A stretch of 64,000 nucleotides of DNA from Microbacterium sp. BH-3-3-3 (lineage in GTDB: Bacteria > Actinomycetota > Actinomycetes > Actinomycetales > Microbacteriaceae). Positions 34,012 through 42,453 of this stretch are shown here, piece by piece. Position 1 is the first letter of the stretch. Each line of letters begins with the position of its first letter. The DNA lies in NCBI RefSeq assembly GCF_001792815.1, contig NZ_CP017674.1, positions 1,984,001 to 2,048,000 on the forward strand, written 5' to 3'. Under the pieces are notes generated by a model that made no database searches, was not told where the DNA came from, and was given only the letters and a program-made list of their open reading frames with translations. Made by a program: the position numbers and the translations under genes.

Positions 34012-34152
34012 GTTCTCTCCTTCGAGGGCACGACGCCGATCGAGCGGGTCGGTTGTTGACAAGTCTGGACCATCCTGCAATCCTGTGCAAGTGCGCAAGT
34101 TGCGTTGAACGCCTTGCACACACACCTAGCACGGAAACCCGCAGAGAGGCGG
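34012..34152. promoter_or_regulatory. Divergent regulatory region rpiR-like / tctB
   Basis: The region contains GTGCAAG (34085-34091) facing CTTGCAC (34113-34119) and, inside, the palindrome CGCAA-g-TTGCG (34094-34104); GCAA/TTGC half-sites are dense. A GTTGACAA element (34053-34060) could be a -35 for one direction. These are the natural candidates for RpiR binding. Confidence 0.5.
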
Positions 34153-34788
34153 ATGACGATGGCGTCTGATGTGGTGGAGACCTCGTCCTCGACGAGGGCG
34201 CGGCAGTACCTGGAATGGTCTGTCGTGGCGATCGGTGCCGTCGCCGGCATCGCGGTCATGGTGTCGGGCTTCGGCTACGGCCTGACGAACGTGACCGGGG
34301 TGGGTGCGGGGTTCTTCCCGGTCGTCGCGGGCGCCACGATCGCGCTCGGCGCTGTCCTCTGGGCGCTCCAGCTGCTCGGGGCGGCTACGGCGCGGCGCCG
34401 CGAGGCGAGCCGGTCGGACACACGGCCCCCGTTCGAGGCCAACCGCGTCGACCCGCCCACCGACACGGCGATCGGCGTGCTCGTCGTCGACGGGATCGAC
34501 GAGGAAGACGACGACATCGCCCTCCCCGACCGTCGCGGAGTGCTTCGCGTCGCCATCGTGGCGGGGGCGCTCGTGCTCTCCGCGATCCTGCTCCCGGTGC
34601 TCGGCTACCTCCTCACCATGACGCTGCTGCTCTTCTGCGTGGTGACGCTCGTGAGCGCTCGCCGCTGGTGGGTCGCGCTTCTCATCGCCGTCGGCGTCGC
34701 CGTCATCAGCCGGTTCGTCTTCGCCGACCTGCTCGGCACCGCCCTCCCGCACTCGAGCATCACCGTGCTCCGCATGATCGGCCTCTGA
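34153..34788 (+). CDS. tctB: Tripartite tricarboxylate transporter, small membrane subunit TctB
   Basis: A 211-residue TctB-like protein with four predicted membrane helices. The first pair (VAIGAVAGIAVMVSGFGYGL, and GVGAGFFPVVAGATIALGAV with the family's GPGFFP-like motif) is separated by a charged loop (about residues 75-130) from the second pair (AGALVLSAILLPVLGYLLTMT and WWVALLIAVGVAVIS). ATG 34153 follows an AGAGAGG site. It is first in the tctBAC order. The transporter takes up carboxylates using an ion gradient and a lipid-anchored binding protein. Confidence 0.88.
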   Translation: MTMASDVVETSSSTRARQYLEWSVVAIGAVAGIAVMVSGFGYGLTNVTGVGAGFFPVVAGATIALGAVLWALQLLGAATARRREASRSDTRPPFEANRVDPPTDTAIGVLVVDGIDEEDDDIALPDRRGVLRVAIVAGALVLSAILLPVLGYLLTMTLLLFCVVTLVSARRWWVALLIAVGVAVISRFVFADLLGTALPHSSITVLRMIGL

Positions 34789-34789
34789 C

Positions 34790-36313
34790 ATGGAATTCGG
34801 CGCACTCTTCCAAGGACTCCTCACGGTCCTCACCCCCGAGAACCTGCTCTTCGCCCTTCTCGGCTGTGTGCTCGGCATGCTCGTCGGCGTGCTGCCCGGC
34901 TTCGGGCCCGCAGCAGCCGTGTCGCTGCTCATCCCGGTCACGTTCGGGCTCTCGCCCACGACGGCGATCATCATGCTCGCCGCCATCCTCTACGGCGCGG
35001 CCTTCGGCGGCACGATCACCGCCGTCCTGCTGCGGATCCCCGGCGAAGCCTCGTCGGTGGCGACGACCCTCGACGGGTACGAGCTCGCCAAGCGTGGCCG
35101 CGGCGGCCCGGCCCTGGTGATCGCGGCGGTGGGGTCGTTCATCGGCGGGCTGGTCGGTGTCGTGGGGTTCGTGCTCGTCGCCCCCTTCGCCCGGATCGCG
35201 CTGGAGTTCGGCGCCCCCGAGCTGTTTCTCGTGTCGTTCCTCGGGCTGCTGCTCATCACGAGCTTCGCGGGCAGCAACCCCGCCAAGGCGCTCATCAGCG
35301 CCGGCGTGGGCCTGGCGATCGCGACGGTGGGCCTCGACCCGGGCGTCGGCATCGTGCGCTTCGGATTCGACATGCCGCAGCTGTTCGACGGCATCGGCCT
35401 GGTCGCGATCGTGATGGGCGCCTTCGGGCTCAGCGAGATCCTGGCCCAGGCCCAGCGCGGTCCCGGCGGCATCGCCAAGCCCCTCTCGATCGGGCGGCTC
35501 TACCCCACCCGCGACGACTTCCGCCGCTCGTGGAAGCCCTTCTTCCGCGGGTCGATCATCGGCTTCTTCATGGGCCTGCTCCCCGGGTCTCCCGGCGCTG
35601 CGACCTCGCTGGCCTCGTACGCCGCCGAGAAGCGCTTCTCGAAGAAGCACCGCTCCGAGTTCGGCCGCGGCGCCATGGAGGGCGTCGCCGGCCCCGAGTC
35701 CGCCAACAACGCCCTCGCGGTGTCGTCGATGATCCCGCTGTTCACCCTCGGCATCCCGACGTCGGCCACGGTCGCGATCATGGCGGGGGCGTTCACCGTC
35801 AACGGCCTCATCCCGGGACCGCTCCTGTTCCGCGACAACCCCGAAGTCGCCTGGGCCATCATCGCCAGCTTCCTGGTGGGCAACGTCATCCTGCTGATCC
35901 TCAACGTGCCGCTCGTGCGCGTCTGGATCGCCGTGCTCCGCCTGCCCTTCGCCTACCTGATGGCTGCGATCCTCGCGTTCATGTTCCTCGGCACCTACTC
36001 GATCAACGGCAGCACCTTCGAGATATTCGTCATGGTCGCCGCGGGCGTGATCGGGTACGTCTTCCACCTGCTGCGCGTACCGCTCACGCCTCTCGTGCTG
36101 GCGATCATCCTCGGCCCGATGCTCGAGGAGAACTTCCAGCGCTCGCTCGCCCTGTCGCGCGGTGACTGGGGGGTGTTCACGAGCAGCCCGATCGCCACCG
36201 GCCTGCTCCTCGTCTGCGCCCTCGCCGTCGCGCTCGGAGCCAGCCGCCCCGCCCTCGCCGCCTTCGTGCGGTCACGGTCGCGGTCTCGTTCCCGCGCGCG
36301 GATCGACGCCTAG
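34790..36313 (+). CDS. tctA: Tripartite tricarboxylate transporter, large permease TctA
   Basis: A 507-residue TctA permease with 11-12 helices: GVLPGFGPAAAVSLLIPVTFGL, LYGAAFGGTITAVLLRIPGEASSVATTLDGY (the family signature), GLLPGSPGAATSLASYAAEK and GVAGPESANNALAVSSMIPLFTLGIPTSATVAIMAGA. The start codon is 1 base after the tctB stop. A C-terminal Arg/Ser-rich cytosolic tail is visible. Confidence 0.96.
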   Translation: MEFGALFQGLLTVLTPENLLFALLGCVLGMLVGVLPGFGPAAAVSLLIPVTFGLSPTTAIIMLAAILYGAAFGGTITAVLLRIPGEASSVATTLDGYELAKRGRGGPALVIAAVGSFIGGLVGVVGFVLVAPFARIALEFGAPELFLVSFLGLLLITSFAGSNPAKALISAGVGLAIATVGLDPGVGIVRFGFDMPQLFDGIGLVAIVMGAFGLSEILAQAQRGPGGIAKPLSIGRLYPTRDDFRRSWKPFFRGSIIGFFMGLLPGSPGAATSLASYAAEKRFSKKHRSEFGRGAMEGVAGPESANNALAVSSMIPLFTLGIPTSATVAIMAGAFTVNGLIPGPLLFRDNPEVAWAIIASFLVGNVILLILNVPLVRVWIAVLRLPFAYLMAAILAFMFLGTYSINGSTFEIFVMVAAGVIGYVFHLLRVPLTPLVLAIILGPMLEENFQRSLALSRGDWGVFTSSPIATGLLLVCALAVALGASRPALAAFVRSRSRSRSRARIDA

Positions 36314-36359
36314 TCCTGTCCCTGCTCACCCGTCATCCCCACCAGAAGGAGAAATCAGC

Positions 36360-37376
36360 ATGCGAACCCGCTCCCTGACCCTCACCGCCGTCGCAGCCTT
36401 CGCTGCCGTGGCCCTCGTCGGATGCTCGTCCGCCGCCGGCACCACCTCGAACGGCAACGGCGCCGACGAGGCCTGGCCCGCCGCCGGAACCGACATCGAA
36501 TGGATCGTCCCCTCGGCAGCCGGTGCCGGCAACGACATCCTGGCCCGCATCGTCGCGCCGGCCATGCAGGAATCCCTCGACGCCAACATCCAGGTCGTGA
36601 ACCTCGAGGGCGGCAGCCAGGTCGTCGGCCTCAGCAAGCTCGCCACCTCGGCGCCCGACGGAACGACGTTCGGCTACACGAACATCCCGTCGATCCTCGG
36701 TCGCTACCTCGACCCCTCGAAGAACGCCACCTTCGATCGCGAGAGCTTCCTGCCGGTCGGTTCCTTCGCCACCAACTCGGTCGTGATCGGCGTGGCCGCG
36801 AACAGCCCCTACAAGACCATCGACGACCTGTTCGCCGCCGTCGAAGACGACCCCGGCACGGTCACGGCGGGAACGGACTCGCGCGCCGGCGACGACCACG
36901 TCAACCTGCGCATCCTCGAGAACGAACTCGACCTGGGGTTCAACATCGTCCACTACAACAGTGGTGCTGACAAGGTGGCCGCCGTCATGTCCGGTGAGGT
37001 GAACTTCGCTCTCGGCGGGGTCTCGAGCTTCTACGGCCCGTACAAGTCCGGCGACATCCGCCTGCTGGCGATCGTAGAAGACGAGCAGAGCGAGCTCATG
37101 CCCGACGTGCCCACCCTGACCGGCGCGGGCTACGAGGTGGCGCCGATGAACAGCCGCTTCACCCTGTCGGTGCCGGCCGAGACGCCCGAGAACATCCGCT
37201 CCTCGCTGGAGGCCGCGCTCAAGGTCGCCGCCGAGGACCCCGCGGTCGTCGAGAAGCTCACCAACGCGGCCACCGTCGCCTCGTGGATGCCGGGTGCCGA
37301 GGTCGAGACGCTGTGGGAAGAGCGCGAAGCCACGATCTCTCCCATCATCGACGAGCTGCTGCAGGTCTCGAAGTGA
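36360..37376 (+). CDS. tctC: Tripartite tricarboxylate transporter, binding lipoprotein TctC
   Basis: A 338-residue Bug-family binding protein. The lipobox is LVGC (Cys about 21). The mature part opens with WPAAGTDIEWIVPSAAGAGNDILARIVA, the Bug signature for carboxylate capture, followed by VVNLEGGSQVVGL and PDGTTFGYTNIPSILG. ATG 36360 follows AGAAGGAGAAA. It supplies substrate to TctAB. The ligand is unknown; context with an RraA-family lyase-like gene suggests a hydroxy- or keto-dicarboxylate. Confidence 0.94.
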   Translation: MRTRSLTLTAVAAFAAVALVGCSSAAGTTSNGNGADEAWPAAGTDIEWIVPSAAGAGNDILARIVAPAMQESLDANIQVVNLEGGSQVVGLSKLATSAPDGTTFGYTNIPSILGRYLDPSKNATFDRESFLPVGSFATNSVVIGVAANSPYKTIDDLFAAVEDDPGTVTAGTDSRAGDDHVNLRILENELDLGFNIVHYNSGADKVAAVMSGEVNFALGGVSSFYGPYKSGDIRLLAIVEDEQSELMPDVPTLTGAGYEVAPMNSRFTLSVPAETPENIRSSLEAALKVAAEDPAVVEKLTNAATVASWMPGAEVETLWEEREATISPIIDELLQVSK

Positions 37377-37999
37377 CCTCGGCCGTCGCGACAGCCGTCG
37401 CCGAGCGCACCCCCCTCAGCGCCTCCGAGCGTGAACGTCTCGCGCCCCTGGCGGCCTCGGCGGTCGTCGACTCCATGCAGCGCCTCGGGTCTCCGGATGC
37501 CGGCATCTCACCGACGTGGGTGGGGGCGCGCCTGGTCGGTCCGGCGCTCACCGTGCTCACGGCGGCGGGCGACAACCAGATCGTCCACGCGGCGCTCGAC
37601 GTCGTCCAGCCGGGCGAGGTCATCGTGCTCAACGGGTTCGGCGACACCACCAGAGCGCTGATCGGCGACCTCATCGCCGAGCGGGCGCGGAGCCTCGGGG
37701 TGGCGGGCTTCGTCGTCGACGGCTGCGTGCGCGACGTCGATGCCATTCGCGAGCTGGGCCTCCCCGTCTTCGCTCGCGGGGTGACGCCGGCCGGTCCCTA
37801 CAAGAACGGCCCCGGGGTGATCGGCGGCGCCGTCGCCATCGGGGGAGTGGCCGTGCTCACGGGTGACGTCGTGGTCGCCGACGCCGACGGCGTCGTGTTC
37901 ATCCCCCGCGCGCAGCTGGACACCATCGTCGACCTGGCGGAGCAGAAGCTCGAGAGCGAGGCCCGGAAGCGGGCGAGCATCCGGGCGTCGGTGGGCTGA
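37373..37999 (+). CDS. RraA-family protein (HMG/CHA aldolase-like)
   Basis: A 208-residue RraA/DlpA-family protein: VVDSMQRLG, GPALTVLTAAGDNQIVHAALD, VVQPGEVIVLNGFGDTTRALIGDLIAERA, GFVVDGCVRDVDAIRELGLPVFARG (the GxxRD catalytic pattern) and ADADGVVFIP. Related enzymes cleave 4-hydroxy-4-methyl-2-oxoglutarate or decarboxylate oxaloacetate; others regulate RNase E, which is less likely here. GTG 37373 overlaps the tctC stop (GTGA). It probably catabolises the imported acid. Confidence 0.9.
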   Translation: MTSAVATAVAERTPLSASERERLAPLAASAVVDSMQRLGSPDAGISPTWVGARLVGPALTVLTAAGDNQIVHAALDVVQPGEVIVLNGFGDTTRALIGDLIAERARSLGVAGFVVDGCVRDVDAIRELGLPVFARGVTPAGPYKNGPGVIGGAVAIGGVAVLTGDVVVADADGVVFIPRAQLDTIVDLAEQKLESEARKRASIRASVG

Positions 38000-38034
38000 G
38001 TCCTCACCGGGGCATCCGCACCCTCGGTCATGAC

Positions 38035-38080
38035 GAAGGGCCTCGCGCGAACGGCATCCACCGTCCGTGCGAGGCCCTTC
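38035..38080. terminator. Bidirectional terminator between RraA-like and old yellow enzyme genes
   Basis: GAAGGGCCTCGC (38035-38046) pairs perfectly with GCGAGGCCCTTC (38069-38080) around a 22-base loop, between two convergent genes. Confidence 0.75.
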
Positions 38081-38088
38081 GACGTGGT

Positions 38089-39165
38089 TCAGCCCTGCAA
38101 GAACGGGTAGTCCGTGTAGCCGCGCTCGTCGCCGCCGTAGACCGACGCCTGGTCGACCTCGTTCTCGTCGGCGCCCTGCTCCCAGCGCGTGACGAGGTCG
38201 GGGTTGGCGATCGCGGGGCGACCGACGGCAACCAGGTCGGCAATGCCGTCGTCGACGGCCGAGACGGCCTCGTCGCGCGTGGTGATGCTCGAGAAGCCGG
38301 TGTTGACGATGACCGTGCCGCCGAACGCACGGCGGAGGTCCTGGATCAGCTCGCCCGCGGGGTCGGCGTGCAGCACGCTCAGGTACGCGAGTCCCAGAGG
38401 CGCGAGGCCGGCGATGAGCGCTTCGTAGGTGGCGCGGGTCTCAGCCTCGTCTTTTTCCCACACGTCCTGGATGTTGTGGGCGGGCGAGATGCGGATGCCG
38501 ACGCGACCGGCGCCGATCTCGGCCACGACGGCCTCGGCGACCTCGATGACGAAGCGGGCGCGGGCCTCGGGCGACCCGCCGTACTCGTCGGTGCGCTGGT
38601 TGGAGGCGGGGGAGAGGAACTCGTGCAGAAGGTATCCGTTGGCGCCGTGCAGTTCGACGCCGTCGAAGCCGGCATCCACGGCCTTACGGGCGGCGGCGAC
38701 GAATTCGTCACGAACCGTGGCGAGTTCGGAGGTCTCGAGCGCGTGCGGCTCGGCGTAGGCGACCTTGGTGCCGTCGGCCAGGCGCGTGTCGCCCTGGATC
38801 GCGATCGCCGAAGGGGCGACGATGCGGTCGGTGCCCGTGATGGCGGGGTGCGTGACGCGTCCGCCGTTCATCAGCTGCATGAAGACGGTGCCGCCCTCGG
38901 CGTGTACGGCCTCTGCCACCTTGGCCCAGCCGGCGGCCTGGGCGTCGGTGACAATGCCGGGCTGTCCGGGGTAGGCGCGCGACTCGTCGCTCGGGAAGAC
39001 GCCCTCGGTGACGAGGAGGCCGATGCCCGCGCGCTGTGCGTAGTACTTCGCCACGATCGGGCCGGGAACGCCGTCGGCCGACGCGCGCAGGCGGGTCATC
39101 GGGGCGAGCGACACGCGGTTTCGAACATCGACATCGCCGACGGTGGTGGGGTGGAACAGGCTCAC
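38089..39165 (-). CDS. Old yellow enzyme-family alkene reductase
   Basis: A 358-residue FMN-dependent ene-reductase: RVSLAPMTRLRA, YYAQRAGIGLLVTEGVFPSDESRAYPG, then MQLMNGGRVTHP, DGVELHGANGYLLHEFLSP, SNQRTDEYGGSPEARARF and VAVGRPAIANPDL. The catalytic-face His-Gly-Ala-Asn (HGAN) and Tyr are present. GTG 39165 is chosen for GAAAGGA upstream; a longer frame adds 10 non-conserved residues. Such enzymes reduce activated alkenes with NAD(P)H. It is a single gene on this strand. Confidence 0.93.
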   Translation of the reverse strand: MSLFHPTTVGDVDVRNRVSLAPMTRLRASADGVPGPIVAKYYAQRAGIGLLVTEGVFPSDESRAYPGQPGIVTDAQAAGWAKVAEAVHAEGGTVFMQLMNGGRVTHPAITGTDRIVAPSAIAIQGDTRLADGTKVAYAEPHALETSELATVRDEFVAAARKAVDAGFDGVELHGANGYLLHEFLSPASNQRTDEYGGSPEARARFVIEVAEAVVAEIGAGRVGIRISPAHNIQDVWEKDEAETRATYEALIAGLAPLGLAYLSVLHADPAGELIQDLRRAFGGTVIVNTGFSSITTRDEAVSAVDDGIADLVAVGRPAIANPDLVTRWEQGADENEVDQASVYGGDERGYTDYPFLQG

Positions 39166-39477
39166 GGGAGTCCTTTCGTGAGGGGAGGAGGTCACGCTTG
39201 CTCAACGGGAGGAGGCGGAGACCTATTCCACCGGGGGCGCAAGGAGGAGCGGGGTGGGTTGACCCGGACGCGCACGGATGTCCGCTTCGCGGCGGGCACT
39301 CTTCCGCGGGCATCGAGCCGGGGCGGGCTGCCCCGCGCGGCGGCATCGCGGGCTACCGACACGAACCCGCGGAGCATTCATGAGACGCGCATGAGAACGC
39401 GGGTTCACCCCTGGCATCCGGGGATTCTGCGGACTAGCGTTGTCTCCCGTTCACGGCATGAGCCTAGGGGGGAACGC
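39166..39477. other. 312-base divergent intergenic region
   Basis: I see no gene. GAACCCGCG (39363-39371) faces CGCGGGTTC (39398-39406), a perfect 9-base inverted repeat that could be an operator for the WXG100 operon. No strong -10/-35 pair stands out. Confidence 0.4.
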
Positions 39478-39786
39478 ATGTCAACATCGTCCACGACGGC
39501 CGGCAACTATTCGATGAGCACCGAGTCGGTTCGGGCTTTGCAATCGTCGTTGTCGGAGTCCGTCGCATCCATCGATCGTCAGCTCGGGTCGCTGGGGGAG
39601 CGGCTCGACGCGCTGAGCGGCGAATGGTCGGGAGAGGCGTCCGACGCCTACCAACGCGCACAGGTCGAGTGGAACGCGTCGATGCAGCGGCTCAGCGGCT
39701 TGCTCAGCAGGGCCGGTGGATTGGCCGGCTCCAGCGTCGACCACCACCTGGCGGCGCGGACAGAGGTGGCTGCGCTGTGGAGCTGA
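39478..39786 (+). CDS. WXG100-family (ESAT-6-like) protein
   Basis: A 102-residue helical protein with WSG at about residues 45-47 (LDALSGEWSGEASDAYQRAQVEW), the WXG hairpin turn of type VII secretion substrates. Helices flank it on both sides: ESVRALQSSLSESVASIDRQ before and QRLSGLLSRAGGLAG after. ATG 39478 follows AGGGGGGAA. It is first of five closely spaced genes. The next gene overlaps it by 10 bases. No secretion-machine gene is in the window. Confidence 0.88.
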   Translation: MSTSSTTAGNYSMSTESVRALQSSLSESVASIDRQLGSLGERLDALSGEWSGEASDAYQRAQVEWNASMQRLSGLLSRAGGLAGSSVDHHLAARTEVAALWS

Positions 39787-40286
39787 GCGCTGATCGCCAG
39801 GCGAGGATCGGCCAGTTGCGGGCCGGCGTCGAGTCTCTGCGCGCGTCGGGGGAGCGCCTGCGCGCGTCCCTCGCGGCGGGACTTCCCGACGAATCGCCCG
39901 ACCCGGGTGTGCGGGTCTTCTACGACCTGGATGGCGTGGTGGAGGCCGTGCACATCGACGACGAGACGCGCGCCTCTTTCGCGGGCGACGAGCTCCTGCA
40001 CAAGGTGACTTTGGCGCTCGCGACCGCCCCCGTTCCGACGGCCGTCACGCAGCGTCTGATCCGTGACCCCGACGCACTTCGAGCGATCCGCGATCGCGGC
40101 GCCGGTGCACAATCGGCGACGCATACGAGTCCCGATGGTGCGGTGACGCTGACCACGGTGCTCGGCCGCCCGGTCGAGGTTCGCGGGTCGGAGGGGGCGC
40201 TCCTGTCGCGCGCCACCGAGGATCTGAGTGCGTCGATCGTGACGCTGGCCCGACAGGCCGCAGCACAAGAAGGGATGGTGCACTGA
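39777..40286 (+). CDS. YbaB/EbfC-like protein of the WXG100 cassette
   Basis: A 169-residue protein. It begins with an N-terminal coiled coil (RQARIGQLRAGVESLRASGERLRASLAA). A strand-rich module VRVFYDLDGVVEAVHIDDE and a helix follow (LHKVTLALATAPV), the order seen in YbaB/EbfC proteins and in their T7SS-linked relatives (EspG/EspL-like contexts). A second helix ends at AAQEG. GTG 39777 overlaps the WXG100 gene. The family call is tentative; the tight coupling shows joint function with the WXG protein. Confidence 0.55.
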   Translation: MELSADRQARIGQLRAGVESLRASGERLRASLAAGLPDESPDPGVRVFYDLDGVVEAVHIDDETRASFAGDELLHKVTLALATAPVPTAVTQRLIRDPDALRAIRDRGAGAQSATHTSPDGAVTLTTVLGRPVEVRGSEGALLSRATEDLSASIVTLARQAAAQEGMVH

Positions 40287-40606
40287 TGAGCGATGTCGTC
40301 GTCAACATCGACGTCATGACCGCCGACGCCGAGGATGTCTGGGAAGACGCGAGCGAGCGTCTGGTCACGGCGAAGAACGCATGGCCCGCGATCGCCACCC
40401 CGGATTTCTCGGGACCGTTCGATGCCGCCGCGATCGCTGCGGCGTACGAGACGGCCAAGGAATCACTGGGCGCCTACCTCGATGGGGGAAGCGAGGAGTT
40501 TCTGCGCTTCGAAGAGAAGCTGCTTCGCGCCGCCATCGTCTACGGAGAATCACACGGAATGTCCGCGGCAGAGATCGCGGCCTTGGAAGCGGAGATCGAC
40601 GGATGA
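40286..40606 (+). CDS. Small helical protein of the WXG100 cassette (EspC-like?)
   Basis: A 106-residue acidic helical protein; TGATG overlap with the previous stop. SDVVVNIDVMTADAEDVWED, KNAWPAIATPDFSGPF and AYETAKESLGAYLDGGSEEF suggest two long amphipathic helices as in small T7SS partners. I do not see a canonical WXG, though WPAIATPDFSG occupies the turn position. Function unknown. Confidence 0.6.
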   Translation: MSDVVVNIDVMTADAEDVWEDASERLVTAKNAWPAIATPDFSGPFDAAAIAAAYETAKESLGAYLDGGSEEFLRFEEKLLRAAIVYGESHGMSAAEIAALEAEIDG

Positions 40607-41346
40607 GTTTTGTCGACGACATGAAGCACCAGATCGAAGATTCTCTGCGTCAGGCGGATGAGAATCTCGACTGGATCAGCACCAACGGGCCGGTCATCAT
40701 CGACCACCTGTTGAACATCTACCTCAAGACCTGGCCCGTCGCGGGACCGATGGTCAATCCCATCGCCGACCAGGCCAAAGCGGCTCTTGCAGACCACGTG
40801 CGAGAGGGCAGACTCGTCGTCGCCGTCCTGCGCATGGAGGTGCAGTACGTGGGAAGCCCCGACAACCTGCGCGCGGCGGCCGACACCATCGACAGCTCGT
40901 TCGTCACGCCTGCCCGCGAGCTCGCCGATCGACTGGTTCTCGGCAACATTCCTTCGGCCCTGCCCTCGAACTACGACGACGGCGTGGCCAGCGAGACCTA
41001 CCGCGCCAAGATCGACGGCCGCGACGCTGCCGTCCGCGACATCGACACCTACGCGACTCCGATCGGGCAGAGCCTGCGTGATCTCGCCGACGGAATCGAG
41101 TCGTACTTCAAGAGCCTGCGCGACATCACTCTGGCGGTGCTGGCTTTCATCGTCTCGCTCGTGCTGCTCATTGTCGGATGGGAGACGATCGTCGTCGGTG
41201 TCATCGGCGTCGTCGGCATGATCATCTCGGCCATCACCCTCTACAACCAAGTGACGGATCTCTTCGACGACACGAAGGCGACGACGGCCGGCGTGATCGG
41301 GACTTTCGAAACGACCATCCCCGCGTGGCCGGCGGTGCTCCAGTGA
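40603..41346 (+). CDS. Membrane-anchored helical protein of the WXG100 cassette
   Basis: A 247-residue protein. The N-terminal half is helical with VGSPDNLRAAADTIDSSFV, a GDPxxLRxxA-like element common in actinobacterial T7SS-linked proteins. Two adjacent hydrophobic helices (about residues 172-215: ITLAVLAFIVSLVLLIVGWE and a second of similar length) form a membrane hairpin near the C-terminus, followed by a 30-residue tail. ATG 40603 overlaps the preceding stop (ATGA). Possibly a pore-like or membrane-docking effector; no toxin motif is visible. Confidence 0.6.
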   Translation: MSFVDDMKHQIEDSLRQADENLDWISTNGPVIIDHLLNIYLKTWPVAGPMVNPIADQAKAALADHVREGRLVVAVLRMEVQYVGSPDNLRAAADTIDSSFVTPARELADRLVLGNIPSALPSNYDDGVASETYRAKIDGRDAAVRDIDTYATPIGQSLRDLADGIESYFKSLRDITLAVLAFIVSLVLLIVGWETIVVGVIGVVGMIISAITLYNQVTDLFDDTKATTAGVIGTFETTIPAWPAVLQ

Positions 41347-41498
41347 TGGCGCGCGCCCCCTGGAACAGGCCGGGCGAATCCCCGCAGACGCGTCGTCTGC
41401 GCATCGCGCTGTTCTGGAGTGCGGTCGTGCTCGTCGTGGCGTTCGTCGGAATCCTCGTGTACTTCGTCGTGGGATCGGCCCGCATCGCCGGCCTGTGA
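41346..41498 (+). CDS. Single-pass small membrane protein (50 aa)
   Basis: MARAPWNRPGESPQTRRLRI is a basic start, followed by one membrane helix (LFWSAVVLVVAFVGILVYFVV) and a short tail. ATG 41346 overlaps the previous stop (TGATG). It is the last of the cassette and is followed by a strong terminator hairpin. Confidence 0.7.
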   Translation: MARAPWNRPGESPQTRRLRIALFWSAVVLVVAFVGILVYFVVGSARIAGL

Positions 41499-41511
41499 CC
41501 TCGGCGCTTCG

Positions 41512-41557
41512 GTGAGGCGGGGCCCGCGGCCGTTCTGTGCCGTCGGGCCCGCCTCAC
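41512..41557 (+). terminator. Terminator hairpin after the WXG100 cassette
   Basis: GTGAGGCGGGGCCCG (41512-41526) pairs with CGGGCCCGCCTCAC (41544-41557), 14 pairs with one bulged G and a 17-base loop. Confidence 0.75.
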
Positions 41558-41609
41558 CGTTGTGGCTGCGTACGATGGGCCTCCTGCACACGCTCCGGAG
41601 GACCGCGCG

Positions 41610-42257
41610 ATGACCGAGAACCCCCTCGCCCACCGCCTCGACTACGCCCTCGACGCGCTCGACGACGGCGCGTTGAGCGCCTCGCCCATGGAGCTCTTCG
41701 AGCGCTGGCTCGCCGACGCGGCCGACCTGCCCGAGCCGAACGCGATGGTGGTCTCGACGGTGGATGCCGAGGCCCGACCCACCTCGCGTACCGTGCTGCT
41801 GCGTGGCATCGACGACGACGGCGCGCTGTGGTTCTTCACCAACCGCCTATCGCGAAAGGGCCGCGCGCTCCACGAGAACCCTTCGGTGTCGATCCTGTTC
41901 CCCTGGTACGCGTTGCAGCGCCAGGTCATCGTGCTCGGTACGGCGACGCCGCTGCCGCCCGAGCGTGACGACGCGTACTTCGCCTCGCGGCCCCGCGCTT
42001 CGCAACTGTCGGCCTGGGCGAGCCACCAGTCGGAGCAGGTGGCATCCCGAACCGCGCTCGAGGAGCAGATGGCCAAGATCGGCGCCCGATTCGCCGACGA
42101 CGAGTCCGTGCCGCGGCCCCCGCACTGGGGCGGATACCGGGTGGAGCCGCGCGAGATCGAGTTCTGGCAGGGGCGGCCGTCGCGACTGCACGACCGCATC
42201 GTGTTCTCACGCGACGACCCGGCGGGGGAGTGGGCGGCGTACCGGCGGCAGCCGTGA
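41610..42257 (+). CDS. pdxH: Pyridoxamine 5'-phosphate oxidase
   Basis: PdxH oxidises pyridoxine/pyridoxamine 5'-phosphate to PLP with FMN and O2. The 215-residue protein has NAMVVSTVDAEARPTSRTVLLRGID, FFTNRLSRKGRALHENP, LQRQVIVLGTA, the S-x-W-A-S-HQS segment (SAWASHQSEQVASR) and the C-terminal PxxWGGYRV-x6-EFWQGRPSRLHDR signature. ATG 41610 follows a CCGGAGGA site. It is a complete, canonical protein. Confidence 0.97.
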   Translation: MTENPLAHRLDYALDALDDGALSASPMELFERWLADAADLPEPNAMVVSTVDAEARPTSRTVLLRGIDDDGALWFFTNRLSRKGRALHENPSVSILFPWYALQRQVIVLGTATPLPPERDDAYFASRPRASQLSAWASHQSEQVASRTALEEQMAKIGARFADDESVPRPPHWGGYRVEPREIEFWQGRPSRLHDRIVFSRDDPAGEWAAYRRQP

Positions 42258-42453
42258 CGACGCCTTCATGAGCTGAGCGCGGGTCAGCCCTGAGCGCGAA
42301 CATGCCCGGACACACGGCGCCCTTCCTGCTCGCCTGACCGTCACCGCCGACCACGTCCGTGTTCGGGACACCGCGCGGCGCCGATGTCCATGGGCGGTCC
42401 CGGGGTCGCGTCGAATGCGACACTGACGAGACATGCACGAGCGAGGGGGCGTA

